64,000 nt of DNA from UBA1845 sp002338715 (GTDB taxonomy: Bacteria; Planctomycetota; Phycisphaerae; UBA1845), in contig DAORAL010000017.1 in assembly GCA_035344155.1 (NCBI GenBank), forward strand, positions 1 through 64,000, given 5' to 3'. Made by a program: the position numbers and the translations under genes. The notes below the pieces were generated by a model. That model made no database searches. It was not told where the DNA came from and saw nothing but the letters and a program-made list of their open reading frames with translations. The first letter of the stretch is position 1. Each line of letters opens with the position of its first letter. Positions 32,877-40,771 of this stretch are shown here, in pieces.

Positions 32877-33491
32877 GTGACCGATTCGTCCCATCGACCA
32901 TTCTGGTTTGCCCTTTGGAGGTGGCGTCGCGAGTTGCTTGGCGTCTTTATTGGCAATGCGCTCTGTGGAATCAGCTTGATACCGATCGATTGGACCGTTT
33001 CGTGGTATTCGCATGTGCAGGCGATGGCGGGAAGGACGAACGTCTGGCATGGGCCAGCCAACTCGGTGCCGGGTATGTCCTTCATAGAGCATGTTGGACC
33101 CTGGCTCTTTTTGATTCTCATGCTGACGATCGTCACGTCTGTCTTTGCGGTTCTGGGATGGAAGATCATTCCGTCGAAAGGCAAGAGACGTAAACGTCGA
33201 TTCATGCGGGCGTGGATGTTTGCGGCGCTTCTTGCTCCAGTCATTGTGTACGCGGGCACGGCGAGCGTTTGTTGTCTGATTATCTACTGGACACGAAATG
33301 GAGTCGGCGGTGATGATTGGGTTGTCGTGCCGGTGCTGGCGGTTTATTCCTTCTTTGGTGTCGCCCTGATCGACCGGTGGTGCGTTTTGCGAAGGGCCAA
33401 GCGCATGGTGCCGCGCTGCCGCAAATGCAGGTATATCCTTCGCGGCTTGGCAACACGGCGATGTCCCGAGTGCGGTGCGCAGATCACGTAG
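32877..33491 (+). CDS. Zinc-ribbon membrane protein, array member 5
   Basis: 204 aa from a GTG at 32877 with CGGAGG upstream, four bases after the previous gene. Spans are seen near residues 20-38 (LLGVFIGNALCGISLIPI), 73-95 (GPWLFLILMLTIVTSVFAVLGW), 112-135 (WMFAALLAPVIVYAGTASVC) and 148-165. The C-terminal ribbon is CRKCRYILRGLATRRCPECG. Four spans instead of two make this the most divergent member. Its stop codon TAG is supplied by a palindromic repeat that also supplies the stop of the convergent gene at 33542. Confidence 0.8.
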   Translation: MTDSSHRPFWFALWRWRRELLGVFIGNALCGISLIPIDWTVSWYSHVQAMAGRTNVWHGPANSVPGMSFIEHVGPWLFLILMLTIVTSVFAVLGWKIIPSKGKRRKRRFMRAWMFAALLAPVIVYAGTASVCCLIIYWTRNGVGGDDWVVVPVLAVYSFFGVALIDRWCVLRRAKRMVPRCRKCRYILRGLATRRCPECGAQIT

Positions 33492-33547
33492 GGTCCGCTG
33501 TGCGGACCGGCCCACGCGAAAAATGGTCCGCACAGCGGACCCTACGT
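33486..33547. repeat. Perfect 23-bp inverted repeat (GTAGGGTCCGC type) joining two convergent genes
   Basis: The arms 33486-33508 and 33525-33547 are exact reverse complements (outer part ACGTAGGGTCCGC) around a 16-base loop. Both convergent genes end inside it, each using the TAG of the GTAGGG end as stop. It shares the GTAGGGT/ACCCTAC ends with the REP-like elements at 11991 and 61496. It may act as a bidirectional transcription or mRNA end structure. Confidence 0.85.
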
Positions 33548-34072
33548 CCAGAAGGGGCGGATGGCTTGGGCGGTGGCGATGCAGGCTATGGTTGCTGCGA
33601 TCATGACTTTGAACATGCTGCCGAGGGTGCGGCCGACGGCTGTGTAGACACCGGACCTTGTGCCTTCGTGCCAGCGTTTTCCGACTTGCAGTTCGGCGAT
33701 GAGCGCGCCGGCGAAGCATCCGACCGCGGCGCCGATGATGGTTCCGAAAACGGGGACGGGGATCGACAGAAAGATCGCGCCGATCATCCCGCCGGCTAAT
33801 CCGTACCATGCCGCGCGTTTGCTGGCCCCGCTGCGTTTCGCGAGCACCGCACCGCCCATCGTTTCGACGATTTCACCGATCACCGCCAGGCCCAGCATCA
33901 CGCCCAGTCCAATCAGACCGATGCGCGACCAGCCGTAATACCACGCATACAGCGTCGCCGCGCAGATGATGGTCCACGTGCCGGGCAATTGCAGCAATGA
34001 AAGCGCCACGCCGGCAAAGCAGATGGCGGCTAATAGCGCGACGAGGGCGATGTCGATGATGGTTTCAAGCAC
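33542..34072 (-). CDS. DUF456 family membrane protein
   Basis: 176 aa from a GTG start. Three to four hydrophobic segments: about 5-28, 32-65 (WTIICAATLYAWYYGWSRIGLIGLGVMLGLAVIGEI, described here in parts: TIICAATLYAWYYGW and GLIGLGVMLGLAVIGEIVE), 90-118 (GLAGGMIGAIFLSIPVPVFG, AAVGCFAGALIAELQ) and the C-terminal helix. The order 'LP GT'...'E..GA...KR.GASK.A..G...G...G.....PV.G...G...G.F.GA...E' is the DUF456 pattern. Role unknown; sometimes found with cell-envelope genes. It ends in the shared palindrome. Confidence 0.82.
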   Translation of the reverse strand: MLETIIDIALVALLAAICFAGVALSLLQLPGTWTIICAATLYAWYYGWSRIGLIGLGVMLGLAVIGEIVETMGGAVLAKRSGASKRAAWYGLAGGMIGAIFLSIPVPVFGTIIGAAVGCFAGALIAELQVGKRWHEGTRSGVYTAVGRTLGSMFKVMIAATIACIATAQAIRPFWT

Positions 34073-34152
34073 GAATCCCGCCTGTTCTTCGGTTAATGGT
34101 GCGCGTGCACCGTTACCGTAACTTCGTTTCGGCGGGGATTATATTCGCACGT

Positions 34153-34587
34153 TTATGAAGCGGCTACGAGTTTTTCAGCCGCTTCTGCACTTGCTGCGCT
34201 GAACGCGTTGGCAAAGTGATCGAGCGCGTGCTGAAACTGCTGCGTCGCCCACGAGCGGTTGGCGTCGGAAAGCGGCGTCGTCGTCTTCAGCGGTGCGACT
34301 TCATCGGGACCGGGGACGCGCACTTCGGTGATGACTTCGACGGTGTCCATCCCAGCCAATCGGAACGCGATGATGGCGTAACCGTTTTCGGTCAGGGCGA
34401 ATTTGTAGAAGTACGTGCCGGCTTCCGAAGCGGGCGAGGTGCAGGTGAAACCGTTCTTGGTTGCGAATTCGGAGAACTCATCGTTCACCGGTTCGACGTG
34501 TTCCGTGGCGATTTCATCGAAGGTTCTGCGCCAGTGTTTGCGTGCGGATTCGAGTTTGGTGACAAACGATCTCTGCCAATTATTCAT
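34153..34587 (-). CDS. Hypothetical cytoplasmic protein
   Basis: 144 aa from the ATG at 34587, which has AGGAG ten bases upstream; the open frame beyond it is discounted. No signal peptide or span. The N-terminal half is helical (WQRSFVTKLESARKHWRRTF), the middle has beta-strands (FYKFALTENGYAIIAFRLAG, VEVITEVRVPG) and the end is an Ala/Glu helix. No family was recognised. The ~215 bases upstream, to the next gene, hold nothing else that could be supported. Confidence 0.6.
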   Translation of the reverse strand: MNNWQRSFVTKLESARKHWRRTFDEIATEHVEPVNDEFSEFATKNGFTCTSPASEAGTYFYKFALTENGYAIIAFRLAGMDTVEVITEVRVPGPDEVAPLKTTTPLSDANRSWATQQFQHALDHFANAFSAASAEAAEKLVAAS

Positions 34588-34803
34588 GGGTCGTGATGCT
34601 CCTGTAAGTTGTGGACTTGGGTTGACGACAATGGGCGGCATCAGTTCGCCACCAAACGCACGTTGCACATCGAACGCACGTTCCAACCTACAATACATTT
34701 CGCGCAACGGGCGAGTCGCGAAAGCCCCCGATCTTGCTGGTGCATCACCCCCAATTTCGGCGGAACCGATAAAGGAATCCAAATGGGGCAGAGGGGCAGC
34801 CGG

Positions 34804-35268
34804 TCAGAGGGAGGGAAGAAAGATCGCGATTGCGATCAGGGCAAGTCCGAATGAAATGTTGATGACGGCTTTGATGTATTTCGGCTCGACTTCGACGACA
34901 TCGCGGGCCCATGCCGGCACCCGTTTGCTGCGGAGAATCTGCATGCCGCTGGCGATCGTCAGCATCGCGAGGACAACGCCGATAACACGCCCCAGCCCGT
35001 CAGCCCACCGCGCTATCCAAAAGACAAGGACGAAGAAGGTTCCCGCGGCGCCAACATATGGACCGACATCGACGAGGTCGTTGTAGTCCTCGGTTTGATT
35101 CAGCGCGTGGTAGACGTTCCTGGCGTTGCTTTGAACGTCGAGCCAATAGATGGTCTTGCCGCATTCCGGGCACTGTTCGCTGGAAATGCCGGTGAGGTTG
35201 TATTCGCATTTCGGGCAGACGGGGGGCAACTTCTCGCTCCAGTCCCGTCCGATGTACTTTGAATACAT
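34804..35268 (-). CDS. Membrane protein with N-terminal zinc ribbon
   Basis: 154 aa. The ribbon CPKCEYNLTGISSEQCPECG is at residues 18-37, i.e. before the membrane part rather than after it. Two or three spans follow: about 70-90 (GAAGTFFVLVFWIARWA), 96-112 (GVVLAMLTIASGMQIL) and the C-terminal 134-152 (AVINISFGLALIAIAIFL). It reverses the order seen in the 31-33 kb array. It is followed upstream by another zinc-binding membrane gene on the same strand, 45 bases away, so the two may be cotranscribed. Confidence 0.78.
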   Translation of the reverse strand: MYSKYIGRDWSEKLPPVCPKCEYNLTGISSEQCPECGKTIYWLDVQSNARNVYHALNQTEDYNDLVDVGPYVGAAGTFFVLVFWIARWADGLGRVIGVVLAMLTIASGMQILRSKRVPAWARDVVEVEPKYIKAVINISFGLALIAIAIFLPSL

Positions 35269-35313
35269 GGCGCCCCTGATCCCAACCGACCCAACGCAAT
35301 TGTGCCGCGTGCG

Positions 35314-36384
35314 CTATCCCCAGTTCCACGCGAACCGATCCTTGAAGTGGTGATAATACAGTCCGATGCACTGCATCGCCACGACCATGCAATACACATC
35401 GACGACCGAGAGGATCGTCATGATCGCCCAACCGTTTCCGCCCATGGATGCCGCAACGGGCTTCAGTGCCGACTTCAATCCCCATGAGATTCCAATCGCA
35501 CCGGCCAGCGCCGCGCACGTGAATACGTAGGGAACGAATGTTCGAAATATGGTCGCAAGCATGCGGTCGGGACGCACCAAACACGTCAGTCCGCCGATTG
35601 CAAAGGTCAGAATGATGACCGGCCAAAGGAACACGCCGATACCGAGCATCACAAACGCTCCTTCAGATGTCACCGCGTTGTCCCCAACGATCGACCGGTA
35701 GATTTGCAGGGGGGCTAAGGTGATCAGGCAGGTCGTTAGAAACTTGACGAATGGAATGATAATGTCGTCGAACCAGTCACCGCTCAGTCCGATCTCGGGC
35801 AGATCATCGTCGCCGTTGGATGCATTGACCACGACGTTGAAAAAGAATGCGGAGAGAATCCCGGTGAGAATGACCATTGGGAAAATGAGAACGCATGAGA
35901 ATCCGAGCATAGTAAGGGCGGAGTTCATGGCCATGAGGATCATCACGAGAATGATCGTGATGAAATTGCCAATGTCAGTGATAACCAGCAGGCTCTTGGC
36001 GCAACTTCGCAGGTAACTTCCGATGCCGCTGGCATGAGAAGTCTTTTTTCTTGGCTCGGATTCTGAGTCCTGCGGGATTGTTGATTTCGATGGTCCATGC
36101 GACGCATTGACGTGGCCGCAGTGCACGCAGATTTCGGCATTGTCGCTGAGGGATGCGTTGCATCTTGCACATCTTGTCGTTCGGTTACTCCTCGCCATCG
36201 ATCCATGCGACGAGTCGCGGTCTTCGATGAAAGTGAATCCGCGCTGATTGGTATCCTGTGCTTCAGCCGTACGGGGAGCCGTTACCTTGAAGCGTTTCTT
36301 GCAATGCGGGCAGGCGAGAACTTTGCCGATTTGCTCCGTTGTGACGTTGACCGCCTGACCACACTGGCATCGCACCCGCGCCAT
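35314..36384 (-). CDS. Multispan membrane protein with two N-terminal zinc sites
   Basis: 356 aa from the ATG at 36384 (AAGGATG upstream). Residues 4-32 hold a Zn site with CQCGQAVNV...ACPHCKKRF, typical of small ribbons in planctomycetes. A second site around 72-92 is CARCNASLSDNAEICVHCGH. A polar linker follows, then six or so spans from about residue 130 (ITIILVMILMAMNSALTMLG, CVLIFPMVILTGILSAFFFN, FLTTCLITLAPLQIY, VFLWPVIILTFAIGGLTCL, YVFTCAALAGAIGISWGL, AIMTILSVVDVYCMVVAM). The layout suggests a membrane protein with a cytoplasmic metal head. No enzymatic motif was recognised. Confidence 0.75.
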   Translation of the reverse strand: MARVRCQCGQAVNVTTEQIGKVLACPHCKKRFKVTAPRTAEAQDTNQRGFTFIEDRDSSHGSMARSNRTTRCARCNASLSDNAEICVHCGHVNASHGPSKSTIPQDSESEPRKKTSHASGIGSYLRSCAKSLLVITDIGNFITIILVMILMAMNSALTMLGFSCVLIFPMVILTGILSAFFFNVVVNASNGDDDLPEIGLSGDWFDDIIIPFVKFLTTCLITLAPLQIYRSIVGDNAVTSEGAFVMLGIGVFLWPVIILTFAIGGLTCLVRPDRMLATIFRTFVPYVFTCAALAGAIGISWGLKSALKPVAASMGGNGWAIMTILSVVDVYCMVVAMQCIGLYYHHFKDRFAWNWG

Positions 36385-36585
36385 AACCGGCTCATCCTTT
36401 TCAAAAAATCGCCTTGGCAGGTCGCCTGTTCCTGCCAGCGCAATCATAACGCATGAGCGGTTGGGAGTGCGGTTACAATCAGCCGCCAAGATTGGAATCA
36501 GCCGACTTGTCTGGTTTCAGATTGTTGCATGGTGTACGGAAGATATGGTCTGGGGTCATGTTCAGTCCCGAATGAGTCGGTCGGT

Positions 36586-36640
36586 AAAAAAAGAACGCGG
36601 CCTGACTGGCTAGGTCGGGGTTTACCAGCCAGGCCACGCG
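36586..36640 (-). terminator. Terminator-like hairpin on the minus strand
   Basis: On the minus strand CGCGTGGCCTGGCTGG pairs imperfectly with CCAGTCAGGCCGCG and is followed by TTCTTTTTTT. It points away from a stretch (36641-37046) with no convincing gene, so its parent transcript is the STAS gene read-through or an unseen RNA. Confidence 0.5.
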
Positions 36641-37046
36641 ACAACACGCTTTTGCGACCCGGATCGAAAGCTTCCGGGATTGTGGCTTACAAAATCGTCA
36701 GTCTGCCGAATCTCTATGCGCCCATTCAGACGAATTCGCGCACAAGCAAGCGTCGCGCAAGGGTCAGAGTCGGGCGTTGACGTGGGATGGGCCGGGAACT
36801 TCACCGCGCAGGGTGGGCGTGCAGACCAATAGAAATAAGTTATCGCGGCGGTAGAGAGTTCGAAGGCGATGATCCTACGAACCGACCAATCTCTCGTCTG
36901 CTTGAATTATCGACGATGGGCGGTGCGCATGGCGAATTGCAAATGCGCGCAGCGTGCCAACAGTGTGGCACTCTCAATTGAAATTTTTGGAGATGAGATG
37001 GTCGTGTGCGCGGGTTTGGATAATCGACATAGTCTGCGTAAACGCA
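36641..37046. other. Intergenic stretch with no gene seen
   Basis: About 400 bases. A fragment resembling the REP-like element's left end (CGCAGGGTGGGC) lies near 36810, without a partner arm. Short open frames here have no ribosome binding site or protein-like composition. Confidence 0.45.
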
Positions 37047-37415
37047 TCAGCTTTTTTTGACCTTCATATGCTTCAGCGCCGCCTTCTCGGAGTCCTTGAA
37101 AACGAAGAGCTTATCGAGGCGGGTGATCTTGAAGATTTTGAGGACTTCCGGCTGGGCGCCCATGAGAACCAGGGTGCCTTTCAACTTTTTGATGTTCTCA
37201 TTGACGGGAATCAAAACGCCGAGGGCGGCAGAGCTGAGTTGGCGCACCTTGGTCATGTCGAGGATCATGCGCTTGCAGGCTTTCTTGTCGACCATGTGGA
37301 ACAGTTCCTCGCGGATGCTGTCGATCTGCTGGGTGTTGACGATCGAGGATTCCGTGAAGGTAACGACGGAGACATCTTCGACATGTTCGACGAGCAGGCG
37401 CGAAGGTTGCGGCAT
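37047..37415 (-). CDS. STAS-domain anti-sigma factor antagonist-like protein
   Basis: 122 aa from the ATG at 37415 with AGGGA upstream; a start ten codons further up is possible. The STAS fold is visible: strand VEDVSVVTFTESSIVN, helix IDSIREELFHMVDK, strand KRMILDMTKV, then QLSSAALGVLIPV, where the Ser pair stands at the usual phosphorylation site (DSSGLG in SpoIIAA). The end carries a Lys-rich tail. Such proteins usually pair with an RsbW/SpoIIAB-type kinase, none of which is in the window. Downstream is an empty stretch; upstream and divergent is rplM. Confidence 0.85.
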   Translation of the reverse strand: MPQPSRLLVEHVEDVSVVTFTESSIVNTQQIDSIREELFHMVDKKACKRMILDMTKVRQLSSAALGVLIPVNENIKKLKGTLVLMGAQPEVLKIFKITRLDKLFVFKDSEKAALKHMKVKKS

Positions 37416-37685
37416 GGCTTGATCCCTGGGACGATTTGAATTCATTGACTCTAGGTCGGGATGGCTCCCGACCTGACGCGCCCGAGAGCCTAGCCCAAAG
37501 TCGACCGGACGGCGAGGGCAAAGATTCATAAAATACGGCCCACCGAGAGGTTAGAGCCATCGGCGACAAGATGGTGACCCCGTTTCGCTGCGAAACGATG
37601 GGGTTGGCGTTTGGTGGTTCAGGGGTTGTCCCCATCCGGTTCGGGCGGTTGGCGGTTTTCCGATGAAACCAACGCTCGGCTGCCC

Positions 37686-37713
37686 TTGACGGAAAACGGG
37701 TGTTTTGTACGAT
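37686..37713 (+). promoter_or_regulatory. Sigma-70-type promoter of rplM-rpsI
   Basis: TTGACG, a 16-base spacer, TACGAT, ending 59 bases before the rplM ATG. Both hexamers are one or two bases from consensus and the position fits a ribosomal protein operon. Confidence 0.5.
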
Positions 37714-37772
37714 GCGGGGCTCCGCGAGAGCGGATTATCTAGTTTTAGGTTTTTGTTTGGATTGATGCAGAT

Positions 37773-38216
37773 ATGCCCAAGGGACGCGCACCTTCATATA
37801 TGGCCCGCAAGGAGACCTTCCACCCGGAATGGCATCATGTCGATGCCACCGATCAGGTGATGGGACGCTTGGCGGTTAAGATCGCAACGGTATTGATGGG
37901 CAAACACAAGCCCACATACACACCGCACGTTGATACCGGTGATTTCGTCGTCGTGACCAATTGCGACAAGGTGAAGCTGACCGGTAACAAGCTGGCGGCG
38001 ATGCACTACGATCGATACACCTATCATCCCGGCGGATTCAAATCGGATGCCGGCGAGGACGTGATGGAAAATCATCCGGACCGCATTCTGCGTTTCGCCG
38101 TGAAACGGATGCTTCCGAAAAGTGCGCTCGGTCGCCAGATGCTCGGCAAGCTGAAGATCTACGCCGAGCCCACGCATCCACACACCGCGCAGCAGCCGAA
38201 AGAGTGGGCGTTCTAG
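37773..38216 (+). CDS. rplM: 50S ribosomal protein L13
   Basis: 147 aa, standard length. Family landmarks: WHHVDATDQVMGRLAVKIAT near the N terminus, GKHKPTYTPHVDTGDFVVVTN, KLTGNKL, YHPGGFK and the end HPAQ-type motif (HPHTAQQPKEW). It is an early-assembling 23S rRNA-binding protein of the large subunit. It precedes rpsI as in most bacteria, 72 bases apart, with a shared promoter and terminator. Confidence 0.97.
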   Translation: MPKGRAPSYMARKETFHPEWHHVDATDQVMGRLAVKIATVLMGKHKPTYTPHVDTGDFVVVTNCDKVKLTGNKLAAMHYDRYTYHPGGFKSDAGEDVMENHPDRILRFAVKRMLPKSALGRQMLGKLKIYAEPTHPHTAQQPKEWAF

Positions 38217-38288
38217 AAACGTTTTGCACGCAGACGCTTGTGGCACGATTGCCCGGCGGCTGGGTTGGACTGAATTTGATTGGAGAAG

Positions 38289-38807
38289 ATGTTCGTGGTT
38301 GATTCACAGACACCTCATAAGGCACCCGCGTCCTCGGGCGAATCCGTTGCAGTGGCTGTTACGGAAAAACCCACCGTTGCATCATTGACCCATGAGTGGA
38401 CGGCCCCCAAGCCCAAGGCTGGCGGTTATCACTGGGGAACCGGTCGAAGGAAAAGTTCGATCGCCCGCGTTCGTATCAAGCAGGGCACGGGCAAGTTCGT
38501 CGTCAACGGTCGCGAGGTGAATGAGTACTTCCGCCTCGAACGCGATCGCCACACCATCGTCGCACCGCTCGATGCAACCGACACCCGCAAGCGCGTTGAC
38601 GTGTTTGTGAACACCAGCGGTGGCGGAACCACGGGACAAGCCGGCGCCATCGTGCTCGGTATCGCCCGTGCACTCAAGGAAGCCAGCAGCGAATACGGCG
38701 CGATTCTTCGTGACGCCAAATACCTCACGCGTGATGGTCGTCGCGTTGAGCGTAAGAAGTACGGCCGTCGTGGCGCTCGCCGCAGCTTCCAGTTCTCGAA
38801 GCGTTAA
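38289..38807 (+). CDS. rpsI: 30S ribosomal protein S9 with N-terminal extension
   Basis: 172 aa; the usual S9 is about 130. The core starts near residue 45 with YHWGTGRRKSSIARVRIKQG and ends YGRRGARRSFQFSKR, whose C-terminal Lys/Arg tail reaches the P-site tRNA. The first ~40 residues (HKAPASSGESVAVAVTEKPT) are a low-complexity acidic/Ala/Val extension. The start is uncertain: a TTG at 38280, this ATG and a GTG at 38295 are all in frame, and the GGAG at 38282-38285 is best spaced for the GTG. All versions keep most of the extension. Confidence 0.95.
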   Translation: MFVVDSQTPHKAPASSGESVAVAVTEKPTVASLTHEWTAPKPKAGGYHWGTGRRKSSIARVRIKQGTGKFVVNGREVNEYFRLERDRHTIVAPLDATDTRKRVDVFVNTSGGGTTGQAGAIVLGIARALKEASSEYGAILRDAKYLTRDGRRVERKKYGRRGARRSFQFSKR

Positions 38808-38889
38808 ACGCGAGTCGAAGCGAGTCATCCAGCGAATTCGAAAGCGTTTCGCAGAAGGACGTGGCTCGCTGAGAATCAACAAAACATCA

Positions 38890-38922
38890 GGCCCGTCGAT
38901 TTGGCGGGCTTTTTTGTTTTTA
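38890..38922 (+). terminator. Rho-independent terminator of rplM-rpsI
   Basis: GCCCG, loop, CGGGC followed by TTTTTTGTTTTT. It lies about 85 bases after the rpsI stop. Confidence 0.8.
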
Positions 38923-39076
38923 CATGGGGGCGTCGAGGCTTCTGCTGGACAGTGCCCCAATATGATGAATTCCCCATACGCATAACGCGGGGTCATGACG
39001 CAAGAGGAATCATCATTTGCAGGGCTGGAGTTTCGTGTTGATTCGGTTCATAAAGGTCAGCCGACCATTCTGGCTC

Positions 39077-40516
39077 TCATAGAGCTGCGTTTCTCACGCG
39101 TTGGCGGTTCCCCTTGATTCCGCAAAGTCCAAGGGCGATGAACAGAGAGGACGTCACCGTCGCCACACCGCAACCACTGGGCATGGACATCCCGCCGTTC
39201 CCTCCGGTGTTGCCACCCCCATCGCCAGAATCACCGTTGCCCGAACCGCCATTGCCATTGTCGCCTCCTCCACCTGTGGATGAGCCGCCATCGTTGACGT
39301 CGCCGAGGGCTTCTTCACTGACACCTTCGGGAAGCGGAATCGTCGCGACGAACCCGACCTTGACGCCATCGGGATTAAACGCCAGACCAACGATCGTGCG
39401 GCCGTCTCCCGAGACCCCGTTCGCTTCAGCCAATCTCCAATCCGTCAGGTCGGTTCCGAAGTCGTTGACCAAAATGTCTTGAATGGATCGCATGCCGTCG
39501 GCTTCGGTGTAGCGAAATGCTGTGCTACCGTCTTCCGTCGTTCCACGTCCGACAACCACGACCCCATGGGCGGATGCCGCATTGGCCACGCTGTCAAATT
39601 CTCCACCATCAAGATCACCCAGCCCCATGATTCCATCGGCGTTCGTCCACTTGAAGGCCTCGCCAAAGGATTCTTCGCTGTCATCGGAGTCTCCGCCTGA
39701 TTCGCTTTCACCGACCACAACGGTGCCGTCATGTGACACGCCGTGGGCGGTGCTTTGAAACTCACCACCGGGCAGGTCCCCGAGCCCGACCATCCCCCCG
39801 GATGACGTCCAGCGAAACGCTTCGACGCCGTCATTGGATGTGCCCTGGCCCACCACGACGCTGCCATCAGCGGAGACGCCCTCCGCGCGGGATGAAGTCT
39901 CTCCACCGTCAAGGTCACCCAGTCCGACCATGCCGCCAGCTTGTGTCCAGCGATAGGCTTCGGAGGAGGCGCCATAGACGCCACTTTCGCCGACCACAAC
40001 GTTTCCATGAAAAGAAGCGTCCAAGGCCACACTTTGATCGAATTGATTCAAGACTCCGATACCGACGATCCCGTCAGACTGAGTCCAGCGAAATGATTCT
40101 GTTCCGATGCTTGGTGACGTTGCGTTTCCGACCACGACCGAGCCATCGCCGGAAAGCGAATTGGCGAAACTGGCAGTCGCACCGCTCGACTTTCCAAGAA
40201 ATCCCAGCGCAGTCATGTCGCTTGACGCGGTCCAGCGAAAAGCTTCGTTGTCGAACGACGGTGAGTTTTTAGAAGCCGCAAACCCCACGACGACCAATCC
40301 GTCGGCAGACACACCGGTCGCTTCGCTGGCGAAGGTGGCGCCCAGACTGATTTCGCCATCGGGCCGAAGGTTGGTGAGACTCTCGAAGGTCGCAGCAGCG
40401 CCGCCGTGCGCGGTAGCCGCTGTACCCAGAACGACGCCCAAAACCAAGGCGATGAGAGATCTTGCGGTACGATTGAAACAGCACCTTGTGATACCTGGCT
40501 GGTTGATTTGATACAT
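39077..40516 (-). CDS. HAF-repeat exported protein with Cys-type C-terminal sorting tail
   Basis: 479 aa from the ATG at 40516 (AGGAG upstream). A signal peptide (LIALVLGVVLGTAATAHGGA) precedes about seven ~48-residue repeats with wording ANGVSxDGSVVVGxGxSxxGxEAFRWTxxxGMxGLGDLxGG (visible in DGSVVVGQGTSNDGVEAFRW and GGMVGLGDLPGGEF). These HAF-type repeats are predicted to form a beta-propeller on the cell surface. A Gly/Asn/Asp linker (GGGGDNGNGGSGNGDSGDGG) leads to a tail MPSGCGVATVTSSLFIALGL...KGNRQRVR: Cys, hydrophobic span, basic end, like a sorting signal. The ligand is unknown. Confidence 0.82.
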   Translation of the reverse strand: MYQINQPGITRCCFNRTARSLIALVLGVVLGTAATAHGGAAATFESLTNLRPDGEISLGATFASEATGVSADGLVVVGFAASKNSPSFDNEAFRWTASSDMTALGFLGKSSGATASFANSLSGDGSVVVGNATSPSIGTESFRWTQSDGIVGIGVLNQFDQSVALDASFHGNVVVGESGVYGASSEAYRWTQAGGMVGLGDLDGGETSSRAEGVSADGSVVVGQGTSNDGVEAFRWTSSGGMVGLGDLPGGEFQSTAHGVSHDGTVVVGESESGGDSDDSEESFGEAFKWTNADGIMGLGDLDGGEFDSVANAASAHGVVVVGRGTTEDGSTAFRYTEADGMRSIQDILVNDFGTDLTDWRLAEANGVSGDGRTIVGLAFNPDGVKVGFVATIPLPEGVSEEALGDVNDGGSSTGGGGDNGNGGSGNGDSGDGGGNTGGNGGMSMPSGCGVATVTSSLFIALGLCGIKGNRQRVRNAAL

Positions 40517-40687
40517 GTTGGCTCCTTTGGTAAGTGGATTTCCACCAAGTCCTTGTGGGAGTCCTTGAAGAGTCTGAAAAATTATCTCCCGAATCGCGCG
40601 TGCGAATTGGAGTGACGTGGTCGGCGGTAGCGTGTACCTGAATCGCCGGTTTCGGGACATGAAGTGGCGTGTGACTACTTTTTGTAA

Positions 40688-40730
40688 ACAAAAAGCCACC
40701 TGCAGCGTCACAAACGCACTGCAGGTGGCT
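40688..40730 (-). terminator. Terminator of the Cys-rich repeat protein gene
   Basis: On the minus strand AGCCACCTGCAG, a 13-base loop, CTGCAGGTGGCT and then TTTTTGTTT. The stem is 12 bp and perfect, lying 41 bases after the stop of the 40772 gene. Confidence 0.88.
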
Positions 40731-40771
40731 TGAATTTCTTTGCTTTTTGACGGCTTGTAAGCCCGATCCGG

